Source: Bacteriovorax sp.
Lineage (GTDB): Bacteria > Bdellovibrionota > Bacteriovoracia > Bacteriovoracales > Bacteriovoracaceae
DNA length: 11,891 bases
Assembly: GCA_030654205.1 (NCBI GenBank)
Contig: JAURXW010000174.1
Location: 1-11,891 of the forward strand
Direction: 5' to 3'
Positions 5,185 to 11,891 of this stretch are shown in pieces (the stretch's first letter is position 1; each line of letters starts with the position of its first letter). The notes under the pieces were generated by a model. The model searched no databases. It was not told the DNA's origin and was given only the letters and a program-made list of their open reading frames with translations. The position numbers and the translations under genes are program-made.

Positions 5185-8100
5185 GTGAAGTTAAAAAGAC
5201 TTATTCTTCATGGTTTTAAATCATTTAAAGATCGCACGATCATTCATTTCGATGAAGGGATCACTGGAATCGTAGGACCTAACGGTTGCGGTAAATCCAA
5301 TGTGGTTGATGCCCTTTTTTGGGTAATGGGCGAGCAGTCAGCAAAACACTTACGTGGTGCTACCATGAAAGATTTAATTTTTGCTGGTTCATCAAAATAT
5401 ACTCCAGCGGCCTTCGCTGAAGTTTCTTTAGTTCTTGAAAACGATGAAGGAAAACATATTCACATCGGTCATCAAGTTAGTTCTCCAACTGAAATCCAGT
5501 TAACAAGAAAGCTTTATCGCAATGGTGAAACTGAATACCGTATTAACGATGTTCCTTGTCGTCTTCGCGATATTCAAGAAGTTTTCATGGATACTGGTGC
5601 TGGGGCAAAATCTTATTCAATTATCGCTCAAGGTGAGATCAATCGTTTAGTACAAGCTAAACCTGAAGAGCGCCGAGTAATGATCGAAGAAGTTGCAGGA
5701 ATTACAAAATTCAAAGTAAGAAAAAAAGAATCGTTGAAAAAAATAGAGCAGACTGAACAAAACCTTGGTCGTTTGAGTGATCTTCAACAAGAAATCGAGA
5801 AAAATTTAAAATCACTTGAGAAACAAGCTGAAAAAGCTGAACGCGCTCGTGATTTAAAAGAAAAAGTAAAACGTTACGACCTAGTTGTTCATGCTCATAA
5901 AGAATTTGAGCTTCTTAAAAACTTTAAAGAAGGAAAATCGATTGTCGATACTCGTTCCGAAGAAAATGAAAACTTTTTTGCGAGAAAAAGTATTATTGAA
6001 ATTGGATTAGAAGAAGAGCGTTTTAGAAAAGATGAAGAAACTTCAAAAATTGAAGATCTGCAAAAAGAATATAATATAATCTCTAAAGAGCTTGCTGCCA
6101 GCGAAGAGCGCTTAGTTTACTTATGTAAAACACAATCTGAAAAAGAAAAATTAATTGAAACACGCGAAGGCGAAATTGCTTCTGTTAATTTGGAACTCAC
6201 GGGACGGTTAGAGAAATTAGAAGTGTTAAAAGCCGAGCTAGATGCTTGGGAAAAGAAAGGTGAAGAAGATAATGACTTTGCCCTATTAGAAGAACGAGTT
6301 GAGCACTTAAAAGAAGAATTAGATTTTAAAACAGAAAGTTTTAATGATTTAAAAGAAGAAATTGAAAAAGAAAAAGAAGCCTTCAATAAAATTGATCAGG
6401 ACCTTTTTAGAAACAATACAAGACTAGAAGAATATGCAGCTCAGTTACAAGATTTAACAAAAGAAATCGAAGCACTAGAAGCACAATACTCTGGGGTTAA
6501 TACTCAGATCGTAAGTGAACGCGATGCCGTTGCGGCCGCTGAAAAAAATTCGATTGAACTTAAAGATAAAGAAGTCTTGTTAAGAACAAGTATTGACGAA
6601 GCTTCTGTCAAAGTAAGAGAGCAAGAGCAAAATTTTGCCGCAAAATCTAAAACACTAATTCAAAATGATTCTAAACTTCAATCATTGATTGAAATTAATA
6701 AATCACTCGAAGGAAAAAAAGAAGGTATTGCAGCTTTCTTGAAAGAAAATACTCAAGGTTTTTCACTTTTAGGCTCTTTAGTTAAATGTGATGAAAAATA
6801 CACGAAGGCAGTGCAGTTTTTATTGGCAGAGTTTTTAGAAACGTTAATTGCAACTGCAGAACTGGATACCGATCTATTTACTTGGATTGAAAATAACGAG
6901 CAAAATCTTGATTATTTAAAGATGGTAAACACAGAAAAGCTTTCGGGCGAAACTGTTGCGAGAATGAAAATGTCTCTGGGAGACGATCTCGTGTCTTTAA
7001 ATGATATTTTAGAAATGGATGCAGAATTAAAAAATAAAATGTCGTCTTTTCTAGACGGTTATTTTATTGCGACTGAGTTGAGTGCTGCTGTTATGTCATC
7101 ACTTTCAGCTGATATTCGTTTTAAATCGGTTGCCAGCTTAAATGGAACTCGAAAAATCTCAAATCTTAATGGTGCTAAGCTTATTTCTATTCAGGCCACG
7201 ACTGATGAAGCTCAGGGATTTGTCGCTAGAAATAATTTAATTGAAGAATTAAAATCAACTACATCATTACTTTCAATAGAAGTTCAATCGCTTGAATTGA
7301 GTTCTACTAATGAGCGCTCTAATTTAGAGGCCAAGAAAATAGAGTTTGATATTTTACGTGACCAGGTTGCAGAAGCACGGGCTAATTTTTCGGCTAAAAA
7401 ATCAGCATTAGATGCAAAGTTATCTAATTTTGAATCGGGATTTACTCGTCTTGAAATTTTAAAAAGTAGAAAACAAGAAATCTCTAAATCTCGCTTGGAT
7501 ATGATTGAATCTGAAGAAACTCTTTCTCGTAAAAAAGAAGAATTAACTTCTACTCTTTCAGATAAAACATCTCGATTTGATGAATTACAAGAAGAAGTTG
7601 AAATTCAAAAATCTTCATTTGAAGATGAAAGAGCTGAGTTGTTACAAAAACAAGTTGAGGCCCGTTCATTTGAATCAACTCTAAAAAGTTTAAATTCGCA
7701 AATTGAAGATTTAAATGGGCAGATTGAACGTCTTAATCAGCGCTTTGAATCTAACAAAAAACTCGTTGCTAACTACAACATAGAAATAGACCAAATTATT
7801 TTGGAACTTGAAAAACTTGAAGCTTCAAACAAAGAAACTTCAATGCATTTAAGTGATAAAGAAGATGTTTTGAACCTTTTAAAAGACAGCCTTGGGCAAC
7901 TTCTTCTTTCAATGAAAGATCGTGAAGATGAAGTTAAAACGATTACGGCTTCAATAAATAAGAACCAAAGAGAAATTGCAGAATTTGATGTAAAACTTTC
8001 TCAATATGTTATTGAAGAAGAACAAAACGTTCGCAATATTTTTGAAAAATATCAAATTGATCTTCGAGATACATTAGGTAGATTTTTAGAATACAGTGAA

Positions 8101-8859
8101 TCAGATTATCAAGAACTTAAAGATGTTAATTCAATGTTCTGGATGGAAACTGAAGAAGGCTTGAAAGAAATTGAAAAAATAGACTTCGAGTTTGTACGTC
8201 GTTATGGCCAAGATCTTAAAGAATGTAATGAAAAACTTAAAAATTACAAACTTGAATTTGGTCGTCTTGGAGATATTAACTGGCAAGCGATTGAAGACTA
8301 TGATCGCCAAAAACTACGCGCTGATTTTTTAAGAGTTCAAGAAGTTGAACTTAAGTCTTCACTGGAAGATTTACAAAAGGCCATTGCCCATATTGATGAA
8401 AAATCAAAAGCACGCTTTCAAGCAGCTTACGATGAAGTTAATGTTCGATTCCAAAAAGTATTCCCAATTATTTTTGGCGGTGGGAGTGCAGATCTTAAAA
8501 TTGTTGGAGATATCAACGATGCAGAATGTGGGATTGATATTGTAGCTCAACCTCCAGGTAAAAAAATGCAAAATATTAACCTTATGTCAGGTGGAGAAAA
8601 GGCCATGACTGCCGTAAGTTTAATTTTCTCAATCTTTCTAGTTAAGCCTTCTCCATTTTGTTTACTAGATGAGGTCGATGCTCCTCTAGATGATGCAAAC
8701 GTTGGCCGATTTAACGAGTTATTGCGTGAAATGAGTTCGGACTCTCAGTTTATTCTTATTACTCATAATAAGAAAACGATGGAGCTTAACGACACTCTCT
8801 ATGGTGTTACTATGCAAGAGCCAGGGGTTTCAAAAGCAGTCTCGGTTCAATTACACTAA
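5185..8859 (+). CDS. smc: Chromosome partition protein SMC
   Basis: SMC is the ATPase core of the bacterial condensin that organises and segregates the chromosome, normally with ScpA and ScpB. At 1224 residues it is of normal size. The N-terminal head has MKLKRLILHGFKSF and Walker A GPNGCGKS (31-38), and the Q-loop has Gln149 in YSIIAQGEI. Long charged coiled coils run from about 165 to 505 and 680 to 1010, separated by a hinge at about 513-670. The C-terminal head carries the signature LMSGGEKA (from 1133), Walker B CLLDEVD with Asp1162-Glu1163, the following D-loop and the ILITHNK switch His. All ATPase residues are therefore intact. The hinge is odd: the glycine-rich PGG-x2-TGG-like end common in bacterial SMC is not visible, and NLNGAKLISI stands in its place. 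The start is GTG with AAAGGA seven bases upstream. It is the first gene after the element and ends in a strong terminator, so it is probably monocistronic. Confidence 0.97.
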   Translation: MKLKRLILHGFKSFKDRTIIHFDEGITGIVGPNGCGKSNVVDALFWVMGEQSAKHLRGATMKDLIFAGSSKYTPAAFAEVSLVLENDEGKHIHIGHQVSSPTEIQLTRKLYRNGETEYRINDVPCRLRDIQEVFMDTGAGAKSYSIIAQGEINRLVQAKPEERRVMIEEVAGITKFKVRKKESLKKIEQTEQNLGRLSDLQQEIEKNLKSLEKQAEKAERARDLKEKVKRYDLVVHAHKEFELLKNFKEGKSIVDTRSEENENFFARKSIIEIGLEEERFRKDEETSKIEDLQKEYNIISKELAASEERLVYLCKTQSEKEKLIETREGEIASVNLELTGRLEKLEVLKAELDAWEKKGEEDNDFALLEERVEHLKEELDFKTESFNDLKEEIEKEKEAFNKIDQDLFRNNTRLEEYAAQLQDLTKEIEALEAQYSGVNTQIVSERDAVAAAEKNSIELKDKEVLLRTSIDEASVKVREQEQNFAAKSKTLIQNDSKLQSLIEINKSLEGKKEGIAAFLKENTQGFSLLGSLVKCDEKYTKAVQFLLAEFLETLIATAELDTDLFTWIENNEQNLDYLKMVNTEKLSGETVARMKMSLGDDLVSLNDILEMDAELKNKMSSFLDGYFIATELSAAVMSSLSADIRFKSVASLNGTRKISNLNGAKLISIQATTDEAQGFVARNNLIEELKSTTSLLSIEVQSLELSSTNERSNLEAKKIEFDILRDQVAEARANFSAKKSALDAKLSNFESGFTRLEILKSRKQEISKSRLDMIESEETLSRKKEELTSTLSDKTSRFDELQEEVEIQKSSFEDERAELLQKQVEARSFESTLKSLNSQIEDLNGQIERLNQRFESNKKLVANYNIEIDQIILELEKLEASNKETSMHLSDKEDVLNLLKDSLGQLLLSMKDREDEVKTITASINKNQREIAEFDVKLSQYVIEEEQNVRNIFEKYQIDLRDTLGRFLEYSESDYQELKDVNSMFWMETEEGLKEIEKIDFEFVRRYGQDLKECNEKLKNYKLEFGRLGDINWQAIEDYDRQKLRADFLRVQEVELKSSLEDLQKAIAHIDEKSKARFQAAYDEVNVRFQKVFPIIFGGGSADLKIVGDINDAECGIDIVAQPPGKKMQNINLMSGGEKAMTAVSLIFSIFLVKPSPFCLLDEVDAPLDDANVGRFNELLREMSSDSQFILITHNKKTMELNDTLYGVTMQEPGVSKAVSVQLH

Positions 8860-8869
8860 AACAAATTTT

Positions 8870-8899
8870 AAAAGGCTCCTTTTGGAGCCTTTTGTTTTT
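8870..8899 (+). terminator. Rho-independent terminator after smc
   Basis: AAAAGGCTCC (8870-8879), a TTTT loop, and GGAGCCTTTT (8884-8893) form a perfect 10-bp stem, followed by GTTTTT. The flanking A-run and T-run could let it act on the opposite strand too, but no gene there would use it. Confidence 0.93.
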
Positions 8900-8914
8900 A
8901 AGGATAAATATTAG

Positions 8915-9379
8915 ATGAAGAAAATATTTTTAATAATGATGTTTATTCTTTCTTTTCCTTTGGTTGCACAAACTAATTTCACAGCTGTTTTAGTAAAAAA
9001 TGGAACATATCTTTCTATTCACATGATGGATGATCATTTAATTCCGCCTTTTGAAGCGGGAGAGTTATGGAAAATTTTAAGAGCGAATGATCAGAGAAAA
9101 ACAATACAAGAAAAAGAACTTGTATTGACCTGTGAAGCACTTACAAACCAAACTATGGATGTTTTTGGAGCTTGTTCGCTGCTATTGCCTTATAATCTTT
9201 TTCAAAAAATTGGCAACAAAATGATTTTTAAAGCAGAAGGCAAAATTGCGGCTAATTTAAATCGCTACTTTGTTGATAGCGCCTATTTATCGATGCAAAA
9301 TAATGAAGTTTTCCTTTCTTCAATCAACACCCAAAGACAATTTGTTTTTGGAATTAATGAAAACCTTATTCAAAAATAA
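8915..9379 (+). CDS. Exported hypothetical protein (154 residues)
   Basis: No family recognised. The product starts MKK and has a hydrophobic stretch to about residue 17, with a likely signal peptidase I site after LVA (Ala18/Gln19). There is no lipobox, so it should be a soluble periplasmic or secreted protein. The mature part is short, without membrane segments, and carries two Cys (73 and 87) that could form a disulfide outside the cytoplasm. AAGGA at 8900-8904, ten bases before the ATG, is a fair ribosome-binding site. It lies just behind the smc terminator, so it must start a new transcription unit, and it is followed after three bases by the membrane-VOC fusion gene, which is probably co-transcribed. 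Confidence 0.8.
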   Translation: MKKIFLIMMFILSFPLVAQTNFTAVLVKNGTYLSIHMMDDHLIPPFEAGELWKILRANDQRKTIQEKELVLTCEALTNQTMDVFGACSLLLPYNLFQKIGNKMIFKAEGKIAANLNRYFVDSAYLSMQNNEVFLSSINTQRQFVFGINENLIQK

Positions 9380-9382
9380 ACT

Positions 9383-10090
9383 ATGAAAACAAATCTTTGG
9401 TTCAGACGAAAAACTTATGGTTGGGGATGGACTCCGACAACTTGGCAGGGTTGGATCATTACGACTGTTTTCTTGGCCGTACCATTATGTATAAAATTTT
9501 TCACAAAATACCTAGAACTCACTAAAGGATCTCAAAATTTTTATGTTCTAGCTTCCCTTCCACTAGTCTTTGTTGGTTTGCTATTGATTTGTCTTCGCCA
9601 TGGTGAAAAACCAAGATGGCAATGGGGAATTAAAACGACGAAGCTCTCCCATTTGGAAATTTTAGTTTCTAATTACCGGGCGAGTATAATTTTTTATGAT
9701 TTAATTCTTCTTCCATTGGGATGGGAGCGAATAATTACGAGGACTGATCATACGGCCTATACAGACGGAACATTAAAATTAATTTTATCTCCTGTTGAAG
9801 AAAAATATTTAAAAGATGGATATCACCGAAAGCATATTGGATTAAATCACCTGGCATTCTATGCTCAAACCAAAGATCAAGTTGATCAATTTAGTGAAAA
9901 AATTCTTAGGGCCAATGGTATTAGTCAGCTTAATGAAAATGAAAAAAACTCAAATGGAGACACTGACTATTACGCTGTTTGTTTTGAGGATCCTGACCGC
10001 ATAAAATTGGAATTGGTCTATGCTCCTCATTATTGCGAAAAGGCATACTGGCCTAATACGCTTGAGAATGATTTTGACCCTAATTCCTAA
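9383..10090 (+). CDS. Two-helix membrane domain fused to a VOC (glyoxalase-like) domain
   Basis: Residues 1-84 resemble a small membrane protein type I have seen as a stand-alone gene: a FRRKTYGWGWTPTTWQGW start, transmembrane helices at about 24-40 and 54-71, and a GEKPRWQWG end. Residues 87-215 form a vicinal-oxygen-chelate domain: LSHLEILV opening, FYD-x-ILLPLGW, HIGLNHLAFYA, and FEDPDRIKLELVYAP at the end. His90, His156 and Glu210 fit VOC metal-ligand positions, so the domain may bind a divalent metal. VOC members include glyoxalase I, dioxygenases, epimerases and fosfomycin- or bleomycin-resistance proteins; the substrate cannot be told here. The catalytic part would be tethered to the membrane and, from the short arginine-rich N-terminus and a positive region after helix 2, probably faces the cytoplasm. 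The gene starts three bases after the preceding stop without an obvious own ribosome-binding site, suggesting coupling. Confidence 0.85.
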   Translation: MKTNLWFRRKTYGWGWTPTTWQGWIITTVFLAVPLCIKFFTKYLELTKGSQNFYVLASLPLVFVGLLLICLRHGEKPRWQWGIKTTKLSHLEILVSNYRASIIFYDLILLPLGWERIITRTDHTAYTDGTLKLILSPVEEKYLKDGYHRKHIGLNHLAFYAQTKDQVDQFSEKILRANGISQLNENEKNSNGDTDYYAVCFEDPDRIKLELVYAPHYCEKAYWPNTLENDFDPNS

Positions 10091-10220
10091 TTTTCCTATC
10101 AAAATACCCGATCTAAACAATTCATAGTTTTGCTGCCCATAATTTCTTGCATCAACTTAGTTTGCTAACTATCAGATCCCACTACAAGCTCCTAATATAT
10201 ATAAACCCAATTTGTAACAG

Positions 10221-10246
10221 TTGAAATTTAGGAAACATTCCTTCAA
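10221..10246. promoter_or_regulatory. Bulged inverted repeat upstream of the pilin-like genes
   Basis: TTGAA (10221-10225) with TTCAA (10242-10246) encloses GGAA (10231-10234) and TTCC (10238-10241), giving a dyad with a five-base bulge on one side. It lies in the 189-base spacer 10091-10279, which otherwise shows no gene, no terminator for the gene on its left and no confident -35/-10 pair. It may be an operator or chance. Confidence 0.2.
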
Positions 10247-10279
10247 TATAGAGTTAATGAATATTTAGGATGGTGTAAT

Positions 10280-10870
10280 TTGAGATTTTTCAAACTTATT
10301 AGAAACAAGAAGGGCTTTACGTTGCCAGAGGTTTTGATCGCTGCAGCCGTTATGGGAGTCATTGCTTTGGGGTTAACAAGTTTAACCAAGCAGCAGGCGG
10401 AGACAACGGTTAAGTCGAAAGTAAATGCTGAGCTTACGCAGTTGAAAAATGAGATTTTTTCGATTTTATCTAATCCCAATAATTGTAATGCGAATTTTTA
10501 TAATAAACTTGCTGGAGCAACGATTCCTGGAATTACAGCGATTAACTATTGCTCTACAGCAACTTCATGTACAGGTGCAGGAACCCCACTTCCCAAGTTT
10601 CCGGCCCAATCAGCTAGTTGGTTACAGACCGTCACTAAGATTTCAGATCGAGTCAGAATTACAGCAATTTCTATAACAGTTACACCAGCGATCACTACAA
10701 GTGCTGTACTTTCGAATGCTCAGATGAGTGTTACGGTTGAAAATAAAAATAGGCTTGGAGTAGCAACACCAAAAGCAGATGTATTACTTTTTAATGTCCC
10801 AGTAGTTCTAGGTAGTGCTGGTCTAGTCACAGGCTGCCCAAAATCATGGAATACAACTAATGTGTACTAA
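10280..10870 (+). CDS. Type IV pilin-like protein (prepilin-type N-terminus)
   Basis: The 196-residue product has a textbook prepilin leader: a short basic segment, then KKG/FTLPEV with cleavage after Gly12 and Glu at +5 (residue 17), then a hydrophobic helix to about residue 34. It should be cut and methylated by a PilD-type peptidase and assembled into a type IV pilus or type II secretion pseudopilus. The globular part has Cys69, Cys91, Cys97 and Cys186, and ends TGC-x-K with NVY at the very end. The start is TTG at 10280, supported by AGGATGG about seven bases upstream and by the correct leader length. It overlaps the next gene by 11 bases, and the two proteins are clearly paralogous. Which pilus system they serve cannot be told, as no assembly ATPase or secretin gene is in the window. 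Confidence 0.86.
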   Translation: MRFFKLIRNKKGFTLPEVLIAAAVMGVIALGLTSLTKQQAETTVKSKVNAELTQLKNEIFSILSNPNNCNANFYNKLAGATIPGITAINYCSTATSCTGAGTPLPKFPAQSASWLQTVTKISDRVRITAISITVTPAITTSAVLSNAQMSVTVENKNRLGVATPKADVLLFNVPVVLGSAGLVTGCPKSWNTTNVY

Positions 10871-11498
10871 GTTTTTTAAAGCCATTTTAAAAAATGAAAA
10901 AGGATCGGCCATTATCATGGTCATCATGGCAACAATTGGTTTGTCAGTACTTAGTCTGGTTTTAATTCAAAGAAAAAAAACTGAAGCGATCATGGCCATT
11001 AAAAATACGGCCGATAAGGAAATTGATTCTGTTATTTTTAAAATAGGTAGTTTGCTGGCGGCACCTGCTCATTGTAATGCCAATTTTGTAGGTGCGGTTA
11101 ATGCAGGTCCACTAACTACGCTTTATTCATGTAATACTGGGTTCATATGTAGACCAAGTAATGCAACGAGAACTGCTGTTATGGGTAATAATGCGACCAC
11201 GTGGGAATTACTTCAAGGAAGTAATATTCCTTCAAGAATAAGAATCGTGAGCATGAATTATGCAACAACAGCGCAGACCATTACTCCTATAACTCCAGGG
11301 ATACTTACTCTAACTGTTGTTTTTGAAAAGAATATGGGAAATATTAATTCTGCAACTAGAATTACGAGAGTCACAAAAACATTTGAAACTTACGTAGTTA
11401 ATGGTCTATTTGATTATGGTACAAACGTACTAACTTTAAATCCAGGACTTAGTATTACAGGCTGTACTAAAGCTCCACAAACTACCATCGTTTACTGA
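10860..11498 (+). CDS. PilX/GspK-like minor pilin paralogue without Glu+5
   Basis: The 212-residue product begins with a basic segment and NEKG/SAIIMVIMATIGLSVLSLVLI. The cleavage Gly15 and hydrophobic helix are present, but position +5 is Met rather than Glu, as is usual for PilX- and GspK-type minor subunits that sit at the tip. Its globular part parallels the gene before it: a PAHCNANF block against PNNCNANF, a C-x5-C pair (Cys91/Cys97 in both), a T/SW-L... R-x-RI stretch, and a TGC-x-K segment with a VY end (Cys202). The four cysteines at matching places suggest two disulfides. The ATG at 10860 overlaps the previous stop region, so the two are coupled and may form a heterodimer. It ends convergent with the - strand gene, overlapping it by seven bases. 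Confidence 0.82.
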   Translation: MCTKFFKAILKNEKGSAIIMVIMATIGLSVLSLVLIQRKKTEAIMAIKNTADKEIDSVIFKIGSLLAAPAHCNANFVGAVNAGPLTTLYSCNTGFICRPSNATRTAVMGNNATTWELLQGSNIPSRIRIVSMNYATTAQTITPITPGILTLTVVFEKNMGNINSATRITRVTKTFETYVVNGLFDYGTNVLTLNPGLSITGCTKAPQTTIVY

Positions 11499-11891
11499 TC
11501 TATGGGCCGTTTAAGGGTTTCCAGTGATTTTATTCTTATTTGATCCTGCAATAATTGCGGATCATTGGGAAATCTTCTAACCGCTTCATTAAGTATTTTT
11601 TTGCAATTTTCTAAATCTAACTTCATTAAATATTGTTCAAAAAGCAGCGAATATAAAACGGGATGAGGTTTATATTCAACGATTTCTTCATAGAGTTTAA
11701 GAGGATTATTAAATTTTAGGCCATAATTAAACGATAGTACACTTAGGATTATAAGTAAGCTCAGAATACCTCGAAGTGACTTTTTGAACGTAAAGTATCT
11801 TGAAATTAGTGCAATCGTAATAATAAAAGCGAGCATGAAAAAATAAACATAACGATCTGAGACATTGGACCAATAAAAAAAAGTAATATAA
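11492..11891 (-). CDS. C-terminal part of a multi-spanning membrane protein with TPR-like tail (truncated at window edge)
   Basis: Although an ATG occurs at 11836, the frame stays open to the window end and encodes meaningful sequence upstream (WSNVSDRYVYFFMLAF), so this is the end of a longer gene that begins outside. The visible 132 residues have two hydrophobic helices (around the MLAFIITIALI and GILSLLIILSVL stretches) and then a soluble helical tail of about 70 residues with a TPR-like rhythm (LYSLLFEQYLMKLDLENCKKILNEAVRRFPNDPQ, split here only for mention of its ends). The SDRYVY-F motif before a membrane helix resembles the ERYLYLP-like stretch in TMTC-type or related TPR membrane proteins linked to protein glycosylation. 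That assignment is from memory and weak. It converges with the pilin-like gene, with no terminator visible between them. Confidence 0.6.
   Translation of the reverse strand, partial: YITFFYWSNVSDRYVYFFMLAFIITIALISRYFTFKKSLRGILSLLIILSVLSFNYGLKFNNPLKLYEEIVEYKPHPVLYSLLFEQYLMKLDLENCKKILNEAVRRFPNDPQLLQDQIRIKSLETLKRPIDQ

Noticed and set aside
6117..6386. Serine-rich - strand frame inside smc
   Set aside because: Typical antisense product of a Lys/Glu-rich coiled coil.
10243..10479. - strand frame of 78 codons at the first pilin-like gene
   Set aside because: Antisense to the prepilin leader, which is strongly supported on the + strand.
1..11891. CRISPR array, rRNA, insertion sequence or riboswitch
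   Set aside because: No regularly spaced repeats, no rRNA-like stretch, no transposase, and no known riboswitch core was seen by reading.

Overview
The window is AT-rich and gene-dense. Most genes lie on the + strand, and several starts are TTG or GTG. Gene content suggests a Gram-negative bacterium: RNase PH next to an RdgB-type pyrophosphatase, a lipoprotein, type IV pilin-like proteins and a bacterial SMC. The combination and base composition would fit a Bdellovibrio/Bacteriovorax-like predatory lineage, but that placement is inference and rests on no single diagnostic gene.

Region 1 (1-1339) is core. It holds the 3' part of rph (tRNA 3'-end maturation), then rdgB (XTP/dITP pyrophosphatase) joined by an ATGA stop/start overlap. 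A tRNA-Pro(TGG) gene follows, with its own well-formed promoter and an encoded CCA.

Region 2 (1320-5023) looks like a small integrated element of about 3.7 kb. The last 20 bases of the tRNA-Pro gene are repeated exactly at 5004-5023. Just inside each end lies a tandem pair of TGTTCG-type motifs in the same orientation, about one helical turn apart. No integrase or other mobility gene is visible, so the element appears non-autonomous or decayed. Its cargo is a 514-residue lipoprotein (TTG start), a 166-residue protein translationally coupled to it, a start-less fragment that repeats a 38-residue stretch of the lipoprotein C-terminus and then diverges, and a full-length RhuM-family protein. The lipoprotein / small partner / orphan tail order resembles a polymorphic-toxin locus with a displaced C-terminal cassette. 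This is the most interesting part of the window, and the toxin reading is inference.

Region 3 (5024-8899) is core again: smc, with a GTG start, intact ATPase motifs, long coiled-coil arms and a divergent hinge, closed by a strong rho-independent terminator.

Region 4 (8900-10090) holds an exported 154-residue protein of unknown function. Three bases later comes a protein that joins a small two-helix membrane domain to a vicinal-oxygen-chelate (glyoxalase-like) domain.

Region 5 (10091-11891) has a 189-base spacer, then two overlapping, paralogous pilin-like genes. One has a canonical prepilin motif; the other lacks Glu+5, as PilX/GspK-type minor pilins do. Both share a four-cysteine pattern. 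A convergent gene on the - strand runs off the right edge and looks like the C-terminal end of a multi-spanning membrane protein with a TPR-like tail.
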